Both the position numbers and the translations under genes were made by a program. The notes under the pieces were generated by a model. That model searched no databases. It had not been told where the DNA came from and saw nothing but the letters and a program-made list of their open reading frames with translations. Shown here piece after piece: positions 1 to 6,722 of a stretch of DNA of 64,000 nucleotides. Within the stretch, counting starts at the first letter, position 1, and each line of letters begins with the position of its first letter. Source of the DNA: Variovorax sp. J22G73 (GTDB lineage Bacteria > Pseudomonadota > Gammaproteobacteria > Burkholderiales > Burkholderiaceae_C); contig NZ_JASZYK010000001.1 in the NCBI RefSeq assembly GCF_030317035.1, forward strand, positions 1 to 64,000. Direction: 5' to 3'.

Positions 1-27
1 CCTTCTGGATGCGCCGAGGAGCGGAGC

Positions 28-90
28 GTTTCGCGGATCAGGGCTCGCCCTTGTTTGAGCGAAGCGAGTTTGGGCGAGACCCCGCGAAAC
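28..90. repeat. Nested palindromic intergenic repeat
   Basis: GTTTCGCGG at 28-36 pairs with CCGCGAAAC at 82-90, and inside it CTCGCCC at 44-50 pairs with GGGCGAG at 72-78, giving a nested imperfect palindrome. The stretch 1-311 contains no convincing gene: short open frames there follow the repeat and have no ribosome site or recognisable product. Repeats of this style are scattered between genes in Comamonadaceae genomes (family knowledge). A role as mRNA 3' end or DNA-binding site is only inferred. Confidence 0.6.
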
Positions 91-155
91 GTGAGCACCG
101 CAGGTTGCCCGGAGCGAAGCGCAGGGACGCAGCCAGCAGGGGTCGCCTTTCTTTG

Positions 156-187
156 CTTACTTTCTTTGGCGAAGCAAAGAAAGTAAG
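156..187. repeat. Perfect 13-bp hairpin in the 5' intergenic region
   Basis: CTTACTTTCTTTG at 156-168 is exactly complementary to CAAAGAAAGTAAG at 175-187 around the 6-base loop GCGAAG. The same purine/pyrimidine-skewed sequence (CTTTCTTTG) also starts at 150, so an alternative fold exists. It could be a transcription terminator for a gene left of the window, but no clean T run follows, so it is recorded as a repeat or hairpin. Confidence 0.65.
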
Positions 188-311
188 TCGCCCGCTGGGG
201 CGAGACCCGGCCCCGGCAGTAAAAACGGCCAACAAACCCAAAAAGCCAAAGTCATAAGCTAGCAACTAAGAGTTCGTTGGGGAACCGCAGTCCCGCCCCT
301 ACATTCCCGGC

Positions 312-1208
312 ATGACAGCCGTTCTTCCCCACGAGCCAGAGGCCAAAGCCGCATCCCAGCACTTCGAAGTGCGCCCCTTCGACGCCCCCGTTGGCGCCGA
401 AATCGTCGGCCTCGACATTTCGAAACCCATCAACGCCGAAGACTTCCAGCGCATCCACAAGGCGCACCTCGACCACCACGTCGTCGTCTTCCGCAACCAG
501 CAGGTCAGCCCCCAGGCCCACATCGATTTCAGCCGCCGCTTCGGCCCGCTCGAGATCCACGTGCTGCACCAGTTCCAGCTGAAGAACCACCCCGAGATCC
601 TGATCGTCTCCAACATCAAGGAGAACGGCGAACCCATCGGCCTGGGCGACGCGGGCGTCTACTGGCACTCCGACATCTCGTACAAGCCCAAGCCCAGCCT
701 CGGCTCGCTGCTGCATGCGCAAGAGCTGCCCAGCGAAGGCGGCGACACGCTGTTCGCCGACCAGCACCTGGCCTGGGACGCGCTGAGCCCGGAGCTGCAG
801 CAGCGCGTGCTGCCGTTGAAGGCCGAGCACAGCTACCTGGCCAAGTACGAGGAGCTGCGCGCGAAGAACCCGTGGCGACCCAAGCTCTCGCAGGCGCAGA
901 TCGACCAGGTCGCGCCCGCGGTGCAGCCCGTGGTGCGCACGCACCCCGAAACGGGCCGCAAGGCGCTGTTCGTCAGCGAGCACTTCACCACCCGCATCGT
1001 CGGCCTGCCGCAGGACGAAAGCGATGCGCTGCTGGCCGAGCTGTTCGCGCACAGCGTGAAGCCCGAGTTCGTGTACCGCCACACGTGGGCACCGCACGAC
1101 CTGGTGTTCTGGGACAACCGCTCGCTCATGCACCTGGCGGCCGGCACGCCCGACCACCTGCGCCGCCGGCTCAACCGCACCACCATCGTCGGCGACACGC
1201 CTTTCTGA
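312..1208 (+). CDS. TauD/TfdA-family 2-oxoglutarate-dependent dioxygenase
   Basis: The 298-residue protein belongs to the Fe(II)/2-oxoglutarate dioxygenases that hydroxylate sulfonates such as taurine, or related acids, releasing sulfite and an aldehyde. The iron triad is visible: H119-x-D121 in YWHSD and the distal H274 in LMHLAAG, followed by the arginine cluster R284-R286 expected to bind 2-oxoglutarate. E. coli TauD is 283 residues, so the length fits. The next three genes form an SsuABC/TauABC-type importer in the same direction with almost no gaps, so this is a one-operon uptake-and-desulfonation unit. The true substrate (taurine, an alkylsulfonate or another acid) cannot be read from sequence. 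Confidence 0.9.
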   Translation: MTAVLPHEPEAKAASQHFEVRPFDAPVGAEIVGLDISKPINAEDFQRIHKAHLDHHVVVFRNQQVSPQAHIDFSRRFGPLEIHVLHQFQLKNHPEILIVSNIKENGEPIGLGDAGVYWHSDISYKPKPSLGSLLHAQELPSEGGDTLFADQHLAWDALSPELQQRVLPLKAEHSYLAKYEELRAKNPWRPKLSQAQIDQVAPAVQPVVRTHPETGRKALFVSEHFTTRIVGLPQDESDALLAELFAHSVKPEFVYRHTWAPHDLVFWDNRSLMHLAAGTPDHLRRRLNRTTIVGDTPF

Positions 1209-1227
1209 TCTTTCTTCCGGACCCCTC

Positions 1228-2250
1228 ATGAACCGTTTCACCCGCAAAGCCGCCGCCCTCGTCACCGGCCTCGGCCTTCTCGCCGGCAGCCTTTCCTTCT
1301 CGGCTTCCGCGCATGCCGAAGGCCAGATCCGCATCGCCGAGCAGTTCGGCATCGTCTACCTGCTGCTCAACGTGGCGCAGGAGCAGAAGCTCATCGAGAA
1401 GCACGCGAAGGCCGCGGGCGTGGACGCCAAGGTCGAGTGGGTCAAGCTCTCGGGCGGCTCGGCGGTGAACGACGCGCTGCTGTCCGGCAACATCGAGATC
1501 GCGGGCGCCGGCGTGGGCCCGCTGCTCACGCTGTGGGACCGCACCAAGGGCAAGCAGAACGTGAAGGGCGTGGCCTCGCTGGGCAACTTTCCGTACTACC
1601 TGGTGAGCAACAATCCGAACGTGAAGACCATTGCGGACTTCACCGACAAGGACCGCATCGCGCTGCCCGCGGTGGGCGTGTCGGTGCAGTCGCGCGTGCT
1701 GCAGTTCGCCTCGGCCAAGCTGTGGGGCGACAAGGAGTTCAACCGCCTCGACAAGATCAGTGTGGCGGTGCCGCACCCCGACGCGGCGGCGGCCATCATC
1801 AAGGGCGGCACAGAGATCACCGGCCACTTTGGCAACCCGCCGTTCCAGGAGCAGGAGCTCGCGGGCAATCCGAACGCGCACATCGTGCTCAACTCGTACC
1901 AAGTGCTGGGCGGACCGTCGTCGGCCACGGTGCTCTACGCCACCGAGAAATTCCGCAGCGAGAACCCGAAGACGTACAAGGCCTTCGTCGACGCGCTCGA
2001 CGAAGCAGCCAAGTTCGTCACGGCCAACCCCGAGAAGGCCGCGGACATCTACCTGAAGGTGAGCAACGCCAAGCTCGACCGCGAGCTGCTGCTGAAGATC
2101 ATCAAGAACCCCGAGGTGCAGTTCAAGACCACGCCGCAGAACACCTACCCGCTGGCCGAGTTCATGCACCGGGTGGGCGCGATCAAGAACAAGCCGGCTT
2201 CGGTGAAGGACTACTTCTTCGACGACGCGCAGAACGTTTCGGGGAACTGA
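1228..2250 (+). CDS. SsuA/TauA-type ABC transporter substrate-binding protein
   Basis: This is the periplasmic substrate-binding protein of an aliphatic sulfonate or nitrate-type importer (NMT1/SsuA superfamily), 340 residues. A Sec signal peptide is clear: basic MNRFTRK, a hydrophobic core and an A-x-A site near residue 30 (SAHA). The mature protein begins with GQIRIAEQFG and continues with the bilobal family pattern (LSGGSAVNDALLSGNIEIA). The gene starts 19 bases after the dioxygenase and its TGA overlaps the ATG of the ATPase gene, so the operon is translationally coupled. Specificity is unresolved. Confidence 0.9.
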   Translation: MNRFTRKAAALVTGLGLLAGSLSFSASAHAEGQIRIAEQFGIVYLLLNVAQEQKLIEKHAKAAGVDAKVEWVKLSGGSAVNDALLSGNIEIAGAGVGPLLTLWDRTKGKQNVKGVASLGNFPYYLVSNNPNVKTIADFTDKDRIALPAVGVSVQSRVLQFASAKLWGDKEFNRLDKISVAVPHPDAAAAIIKGGTEITGHFGNPPFQEQELAGNPNAHIVLNSYQVLGGPSSATVLYATEKFRSENPKTYKAFVDALDEAAKFVTANPEKAADIYLKVSNAKLDRELLLKIIKNPEVQFKTTPQNTYPLAEFMHRVGAIKNKPASVKDYFFDDAQNVSGN

Positions 2251-3173
2251 TGGGCACCGCAGCGGCCTTGCCATCCCGGGGTGACTCCCTCTCCCATCGG
2301 GAGAGGGCGGGGGTGAGGGGGGAGCCTTCGGCATCGTCACCAGCCCTCACCCCAACCCTCTCCCGCGAGCGGGAGAGGGGGCAAGCACAGGGGCAACACA
2401 CCGCGCCGCTGCTGCAAGTGGAAGGCGTCAGCCTCGAATACCGCACCCCCGAGCGCGTCGTGCGCGCCACGCACCGCGTGAGCTTCGACGTGCACGCCGC
2501 CGACCGCTTCGTGCTGCTCGGCCCTTCGGGCTGCGGCAAGTCGACGTTGCTGAAGGCGGTGGCCGGCTTCATTCCCCCGGTCGAAGGCGAGATCCGCCTC
2601 GACGGCCGGCGCGTGACGCAGCCCGGCCCCGACCGCATCGTCGTGTTCCAGGAGTTCGACCAGTTGCCGCCGTGGAAGACGGTCAAGCAGAACGTCATGT
2701 TCCCGCTGCTGGCCTCGCGCACGCTGGGAAGGAAAGAGGCCGACGAACGTGCGCTGCACTACCTCGACAAGGTCGGCCTGGCCAAGTTCGCCGACGTGCA
2801 CCCGCACCAGCTCTCGGGCGGCATGAAGCAGCGCGTGGCCATCGCGCGTGCCCTCGCCATGCAGCCGCGCGTGCTGCTGATGGACGAGCCCTTCGCCGCG
2901 CTCGACGCGCTCACGCGCCGCAAGATGCAGCAGGAGCTGCTCGAGCTGTGGGACGAGGTTCGCTTCACGCTGCTGTTCGTTACGCACTCCATCGAAGAGG
3001 CGCTGGTGGTGGGCAACCGCATCGCGCTGCTGTCGCCGCACCCGGGGCGCATGCGCGCGGAGATCAACAGCCACGGCTTCTCGATGGCGAGCATCGGCGG
3101 CGTCGAGTTCCAGGGCACGGCGCAGCGCATCCACGACATGCTGTTCGAGGAAGAGCACGAGCCGGCCGCATGA
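2250..3173 (+). CDS. SsuB/TauB-type ABC transporter ATPase with a repeat-encoded N-terminal extension
   Basis: The ATPase subunit energises sulfonate-type import. Visible motifs are Walker A with K97 (GPSGCGKS), a Q-loop in VFQEFDQLPPW, the signature LSGGMKQR from residue 188, Walker B MDEP with D212-E213, and the H-loop VTHS. With ATG 2250, which overlaps the preceding stop as TGATG, the protein has 307 residues. About the first 50 are translated from a palindromic repeat (copy A) and are not part of the ABC fold, which begins near PLLQVEGVSLEY. The only nearby alternative is GTG at 2418, inside the fold's first strand. The extension is therefore probably real, or tolerated. Confidence 0.88.
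   Translation: MGTAAALPSRGDSLSHRERAGVRGEPSASSPALTPTLSRERERGQAQGQHTAPLLQVEGVSLEYRTPERVVRATHRVSFDVHAADRFVLLGPSGCGKSTLLKAVAGFIPPVEGEIRLDGRRVTQPGPDRIVVFQEFDQLPPWKTVKQNVMFPLLASRTLGRKEADERALHYLDKVGLAKFADVHPHQLSGGMKQRVAIARALAMQPRVLLMDEPFAALDALTRRKMQQELLELWDEVRFTLLFVTHSIEEALVVGNRIALLSPHPGRMRAEINSHGFSMASIGGVEFQGTAQRIHDMLFEEEHEPAA
2281..2385. repeat. Paired-hairpin dispersed repeat, copy A (inside a coding region)
   Basis: Hairpin one pairs CCCTCTCCC (2287-2295) with GGGAGAGGG (2299-2307). Hairpin two pairs CCCTCTCCCGC (2356-2366) with GCGGGAGAGGG (2369-2379). Between them GGGTGAGGG (2311-2319) pairs with CCCTCACCC (2344-2352), so the unit is two inverted half-elements, like a REP/BIME pair. It lies wholly in the reading frame of the ABC ATPase and encodes arginine-rich peptide (TLSRERERG), a known signature of translated repeats in proteobacterial genomes. 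Confidence 0.8.
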
Positions 3174-3184
3174 CCCCGGTCTTT

Positions 3185-3300
3185 CTCCCTCCCCCGCCGG
3201 GGGAGGGCAGGGGTGGGGGCACGCGGCCTTCATTCCAACGCCACGCCTGATCGAAGGGCCGCCCCCATCCCAACCTTCCCCCAAAGGGGGAAGGAGCAAC
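3185..3300. repeat. Paired-hairpin dispersed repeat, copy B (between ATPase and permease genes)
   Basis: CCCTCCCCC (3187-3195) pairs with GGGGGAGGG (3199-3207), and CCTTCCCCC (3274-3282) pairs with GGGGGAAGG (3286-3294). The centre carries inverted G-rich and C-rich blocks. The right arm ends in AAGGAG (3291-3296), which is also the Shine-Dalgarno of the permease gene. It is closely related to copy C at 15046-15153, including the central ATCGAAG segment. Confidence 0.8.
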
Positions 3301-3305
3301 ACACG

Positions 3306-4175
3306 ATGAGCACTCTCACCCCACCCATCCGCCCCGAATACGAACGCACGCTCCAGCCCTTCACCGAGCTGCCCGTCGAACGCACCTTGCCGCTGGGCAC
3401 GCGCATCTGGTCGCAGGCCTGGCTGCGCAAGGGCCTGATCCTGGTCGTCATCGCCGTGCTGTGGGAGCTGGCCGCGCGCTGGCAGGACAACGACCTGCTG
3501 CTGCCCACCTTCACTGCCACCGCCCGCGCGCTGGTCGAGGGACTGGCCAGCGGCGAGCTGATCGAGAAGGTGCGCATCTCGCTGGCCGTGCTGCTGCAGG
3601 GCTACCTGGCGGGCGTGCTGCTGGCCTTTGCGCTCACCACGCTCGCGGTGTCCACGCAGATCGGGCGCGACCTGCTGGACACGCTTACTTCCATGTTCAA
3701 CCCGCTGCCCGCCATTGCGCTGCTGCCGCTGGCGCTGCTGTGGTTCGGCCTGGGCCGCGGCAGCCTGGTGTTCGTGCTGATCCACTCGGTGTTGTGGCCG
3801 CTGGCGCTCAACACCTACGCGGGCTTCCAGGGCGTGCCCGAAACGCTGCGCATGGCGGGGCGCAACTATGGGCTCAAGGGCCTGCGCTACGTGTTGCAGA
3901 TCCTGGTGCCGGCCGCGCTGCCGTCGATCCTGTCGGGGTTGAAGATCGGCTGGGCCTTCGCGTGGCGCACGCTGATCGCGGCCGAGCTGGTGTTCGGTGC
4001 CTCGTCGGGCAAGGGCGGGCTGGGCTGGTACATCTTCCAGAACCGCAACGAGCTCTACACCGACCGCGTGTTCGCGGGGCTGGCCATGGTGGTGCTCATC
4101 GGCCTGCTGGTCGAGAGCCTGGGCTTCAAGACGCTGGAGCGGCTCACGGTGCGCCGCTGGGGCCAGCAGCGCTGA
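3306..4175 (+). CDS. SsuC/TauC-type ABC transporter permease
   Basis: This 289-residue inner-membrane permease (binding-protein-dependent transport family) has about six hydrophobic segments, starting near residue 38 (LILVVIAVLWELAA). It has the cytoplasmic EAA-like loop around AGRNYGLKGLRYVLQILVPAALPSILSG that contacts the ATPase. ATG 3306 is chosen because AAGGAG (3291-3296) sits nine bases upstream; in-frame codons further upstream run through repeat copy B. It completes the importer begun at 1228. The 17 bases after its stop hold no clear terminator. Confidence 0.9.
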   Translation: MSTLTPPIRPEYERTLQPFTELPVERTLPLGTRIWSQAWLRKGLILVVIAVLWELAARWQDNDLLLPTFTATARALVEGLASGELIEKVRISLAVLLQGYLAGVLLAFALTTLAVSTQIGRDLLDTLTSMFNPLPAIALLPLALLWFGLGRGSLVFVLIHSVLWPLALNTYAGFQGVPETLRMAGRNYGLKGLRYVLQILVPAALPSILSGLKIGWAFAWRTLIAAELVFGASSGKGGLGWYIFQNRNELYTDRVFAGLAMVVLIGLLVESLGFKTLERLTVRRWGQQR

Positions 4176-4209
4176 AGCGACGAACGCCGGGGCTACAGCG
4201 TGTTCGTAT

Positions 4210-4620
4210 TCACCCGCTGGATTTCTTCGCGCCCTGGCGCAGGGCGCGCAGCTCGCCGTTGAGGAACTCGCCGGCGTCGTGCACCGCGCCGTCCTGCAGC
4301 TTCACCTTGTAGGCCTGCCCCGTCATTTCCGAGCGCGACGCGCAGCGCTGGATGAAGTCTTCGGCCGTGACCAGTTCCTTTTTGAAGTAGTCGTACTTCG
4401 CCTGCATGTGCTTGGCGGCGTCGGCGGCCCGGTACTCGCTGCCGTTGCGCAGGAAGATCATCGAAGACATCTTCCCAACGCGCTGGATCAGCGAGTCGAT
4501 CAGCTGCTCCTCTGTGGCGGAAGGCGTGGCGTGCGCCATCAGGGCCGATGCACCGAGCAGCAGCGTGAGCAGCACGGCGCGCAGGCGTTTGAAGTGCGCG
4601 AAAGGTTCGGAATGGGCCAT
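4210..4620 (-). CDS. DUF5329-family secreted protein
   Basis: A 136-residue protein with a signal peptide (basic MAHSEPFAHFKRLR, then LLTLLLGASALMAHA, cleavage near residue 31). The mature part carries the family hallmark FLRNGSEYRAADAAKHMQ, followed by YDYFKKEL and a conserved RCASRS segment, as in DUF5329 proteins of Proteobacteria, whose function is unknown. It is convergent with the permease gene and divergent from the phosphatase gene at 4735, with which it shares a 114-base promoter region. Acidic and polar residues around RNGSEY suggest a ligand pocket, but that is inference. Confidence 0.75.
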   Translation of the reverse strand: MAHSEPFAHFKRLRAVLLTLLLGASALMAHATPSATEEQLIDSLIQRVGKMSSMIFLRNGSEYRAADAAKHMQAKYDYFKKELVTAEDFIQRCASRSEMTGQAYKVKLQDGAVHDAGEFLNGELRALRQGAKKSSG

Positions 4621-4734
4621 GGGTCGTGTTCGCCGGCAATTTCCGGGCCATGCTAGGCCCGGGGCGGCCCCCGTGTCAAACGCGCGCCGGCTCGGGTCTA
4701 ATCGCAGGTTTTGGCACGCGTTCTCCCCCGTCTC

Positions 4735-5547
4735 ATGAGCTCTTCCACTTCCGCGAACCCAGTGAATCCAGTGACTCCAGCGACCCCCGACCTCTCCTCG
4801 ATTGCCCAGGCCCTCGCCGACGCCGCCGCCGCGCAGTCGATGCACTACTTCCGCACGCCGCTGGACATCATCACCAAGGCCGACGAAAGCCCGGTCACGC
4901 TGGCCGACCGCGCCGCCGAGACCGCCATGCGCGAGATCCTGGGCGCCCGCGTGCCCACCGACGGCATCTACGGCGAAGAGCACGGCCCCGAGCGGCTGGA
5001 AGCCGAGCGCGTGTGGGTGCTCGACCCCATCGACGGCACGCGCAGCTTCATCACCGGCTCGCCGCTGTGGGGCACGCTCATCGGCGTGCTGCAGGGCGGG
5101 CGCGTGGTGCTGGGCATGGTCGACATGCCGGTGCTCAAGGAGCGCTGGATCGGCCTGGCCGGCCACGGCGCCACCCGCGACGGCCAGCCCGTGCGCGTGA
5201 GCAACTGCACCGAGGTGGCCAAGGCCCGCATCGTCACCACCTCGCCCGACATCTTCTCGCCCGCCGACTGGCAGGCCTTCGACACGCTGAGCCGCCAGTG
5301 CGCCATGCGCCGCTTCGGCGGCGACTGCTACGGCTACGCGCAGCTCGCCGGCGGCACCATCGACCTGGTGGTGGAAACCGGCCTGCAGCCCTACGACTAC
5401 CTGGGCCCGGCCGGGCTGATCGAGGCGGCCGGCGGCGTGGTCACCGACTGGCAGGGCCGGCCGCTGGGCCTGAAATCCGACGGCAGGGTCATCGCGGCCG
5501 CAACGCCCGAACTTCACCGACAAGCGATGGGTATTCTGTCGGCCTAG
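4735..5547 (+). CDS. hisN: Histidinol-phosphatase / inositol-monophosphatase-family enzyme
   Basis: A 270-residue Mg-dependent phosphatase of the inositol monophosphatase superfamily, most like the HisN-type histidinol-phosphatases that catalyse the penultimate step of histidine synthesis. Metal-binding motifs are E81-E82 (GEEHG) and D97-P-I-D100-G-T; the third acidic site lies in LQPYDYLGPAG, followed by the usual EAAGG. ATG 4735 gives a family-typical length; an upstream start at 4711 would add only eight residues. No other histidine genes are nearby, which is common for this isozyme. Related phosphatases acting on other sugar phosphates cannot be fully excluded. Confidence 0.8.
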   Translation: MSSSTSANPVNPVTPATPDLSSIAQALADAAAAQSMHYFRTPLDIITKADESPVTLADRAAETAMREILGARVPTDGIYGEEHGPERLEAERVWVLDPIDGTRSFITGSPLWGTLIGVLQGGRVVLGMVDMPVLKERWIGLAGHGATRDGQPVRVSNCTEVAKARIVTTSPDIFSPADWQAFDTLSRQCAMRRFGGDCYGYAQLAGGTIDLVVETGLQPYDYLGPAGLIEAAGGVVTDWQGRPLGLKSDGRVIAAATPELHRQAMGILSA

Positions 5548-5557
5548 ACTGTCGTTC

Positions 5558-5752
5558 ATGTTCCGCTGGCTGATCGTCGTTGTCCTTGCCCTGGTGCTCA
5601 TGAGCGGCCTGACCGCCTGGCTGCGCCGCTTCGGCTTCGGACGGCTGCCCGGCGATTTCGAGTTCCGCGCCTTCGGCCGCGAGTGGCAGCTGCCGATCGC
5701 CAGCACCGTGGTGCTGAGCATGATCGCGGCGCTGGTCGCGCGCCTGCTTTGA
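5558..5752 (+). CDS. DUF2905-family small inner-membrane protein
   Basis: A 64-residue protein with two hydrophobic segments (WLIVVVLALVLMSGL and a C-terminal IASTVVLSMIAALVARLL) around the conserved loop FGRLPGDFEF. That loop (GRLPGD) is diagnostic of DUF2905 proteins, which are about 65-75 residues and of unknown role. It starts 10 bases after the phosphatase stop and ends 19 bases before the ROK gene, so the three are probably cotranscribed. Confidence 0.8.
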   Translation: MFRWLIVVVLALVLMSGLTAWLRRFGFGRLPGDFEFRAFGREWQLPIASTVVLSMIAALVARLL

Positions 5753-5771
5753 AGAGAAGAGACAAACCGCA

Positions 5772-6698
5772 ATGAGAGCCTGCGTAGACATCGGTGGCAC
5801 CAAGGTGGCCGTGAGCCTTTCCGCCTCGAGCGACGCGCCGCTCATCGGCCGCCGCAGCGAGCCGACCGCCAAGACCGGCGACAACGACGCCGTGGCGGTG
5901 CAGATCATCCGCATGATCGACGAGGTCTGCGCGGAGCAGGGCGTCGACCCGGCCACCATCGACCGCGTGGGCGTGTCGTCCACCGGCCCGTTCGAGCTGC
6001 GCGACGGCAAGGTCGAGCTGGCCACGCCCAACATCTGCGGCGGCATCGCCGGCCCCTCGCGCGGCCTGCCCAACACATGGATGACCGCCATCATCGAAGC
6101 CCCGCTGGCCGAGCGCTTCGGCAGCGTGCGCGTCGAGAACGACGCCGTGGCCGCGCTGGAGGCCGAGCGCCACTGGGGCGCGCTCAAGGGCATCGACGAT
6201 TGCGCCTACGTCACCTGGAGCACCGGCGTGGGCGTGGGCCTGTGCGTGGGCGGCCGGGCGTTGCGCGGCAAGAACGGCAACGCCGGCCATGCGGGCCACA
6301 GCTTCGTGGTGGACGACGACAGCCACGCGCTGTGCGGCTGCGGCAACGTGGGCGACGTCGAAGGGCTCATCGCCGGCAACTCGATTGCGCGGCGCTTCGA
6401 CCAGGACGCGGCCGAACTTTTCACCGCGGCGGCGGCCGGCGAGCCGAAGGCGCTCGAAACCGTCGACGCGCTGTGCCGCGTGATGGGCCGCATGCTCTAC
6501 AACCTGGTCATCACGCTCGACCTGCAATGCATCAGCCTGGGCGGCAGCGTGTTCTGGCACCACCGCGACTTCGTGCTGCCGCGCCTGCAGGCGCAGATCG
6601 ACGGCAAGCTGGTGCCGCTCACGCGCGGCGTGCGGCTGGTGCCCGCCGGCCTTGGCGACAAGGTCGGCGACTACGCGGCGCTTGCGCTGCTCGACTGA
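5772..6698 (+). CDS. ROK-family sugar kinase-like protein with altered motif residues
   Basis: A 308-residue ROK-family protein (glucokinase, N-acetylhexosamine kinase and relatives; ATP-dependent sugar phosphorylation in the cytoplasm). It opens with the phosphate loop DIGGTKVAV, has E122-N123-D124 with the expected catalytic Asp, and TGVGVGL for nucleotide binding. The ROK zinc motif is altered. H176 is present, but the usual GE-x-GH Glu position reads H173, and CxCGxxGC reads C188-G-C190-G-N-V-G-D195, so the third cysteine is aspartate. It may be an active atypical kinase or a divergent paralogue. There is no DNA-binding domain, so it is not a ROK repressor. Confidence 0.8.
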   Translation: MRACVDIGGTKVAVSLSASSDAPLIGRRSEPTAKTGDNDAVAVQIIRMIDEVCAEQGVDPATIDRVGVSSTGPFELRDGKVELATPNICGGIAGPSRGLPNTWMTAIIEAPLAERFGSVRVENDAVAALEAERHWGALKGIDDCAYVTWSTGVGVGLCVGGRALRGKNGNAGHAGHSFVVDDDSHALCGCGNVGDVEGLIAGNSIARRFDQDAAELFTAAAAGEPKALETVDALCRVMGRMLYNLVITLDLQCISLGGSVFWHHRDFVLPRLQAQIDGKLVPLTRGVRLVPAGLGDKVGDYAALALLD

Positions 6699-6722
6699 GC
6701 GGCTCACCCGAACCGGCGCACC

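Noticed and set aside
9..257. Short open frames across the left intergenic region
   Set aside because: They are arginine-rich, follow the palindromic repeats on both strands, and lack ribosome sites or family resemblance.
2281..3300. Clustered hairpin repeats as a CRISPR array or insertion sequence ends
   Set aside because: Spacing is irregular, no unique spacers exist, and there is no transposase or target duplication; they are REP-like pairs.
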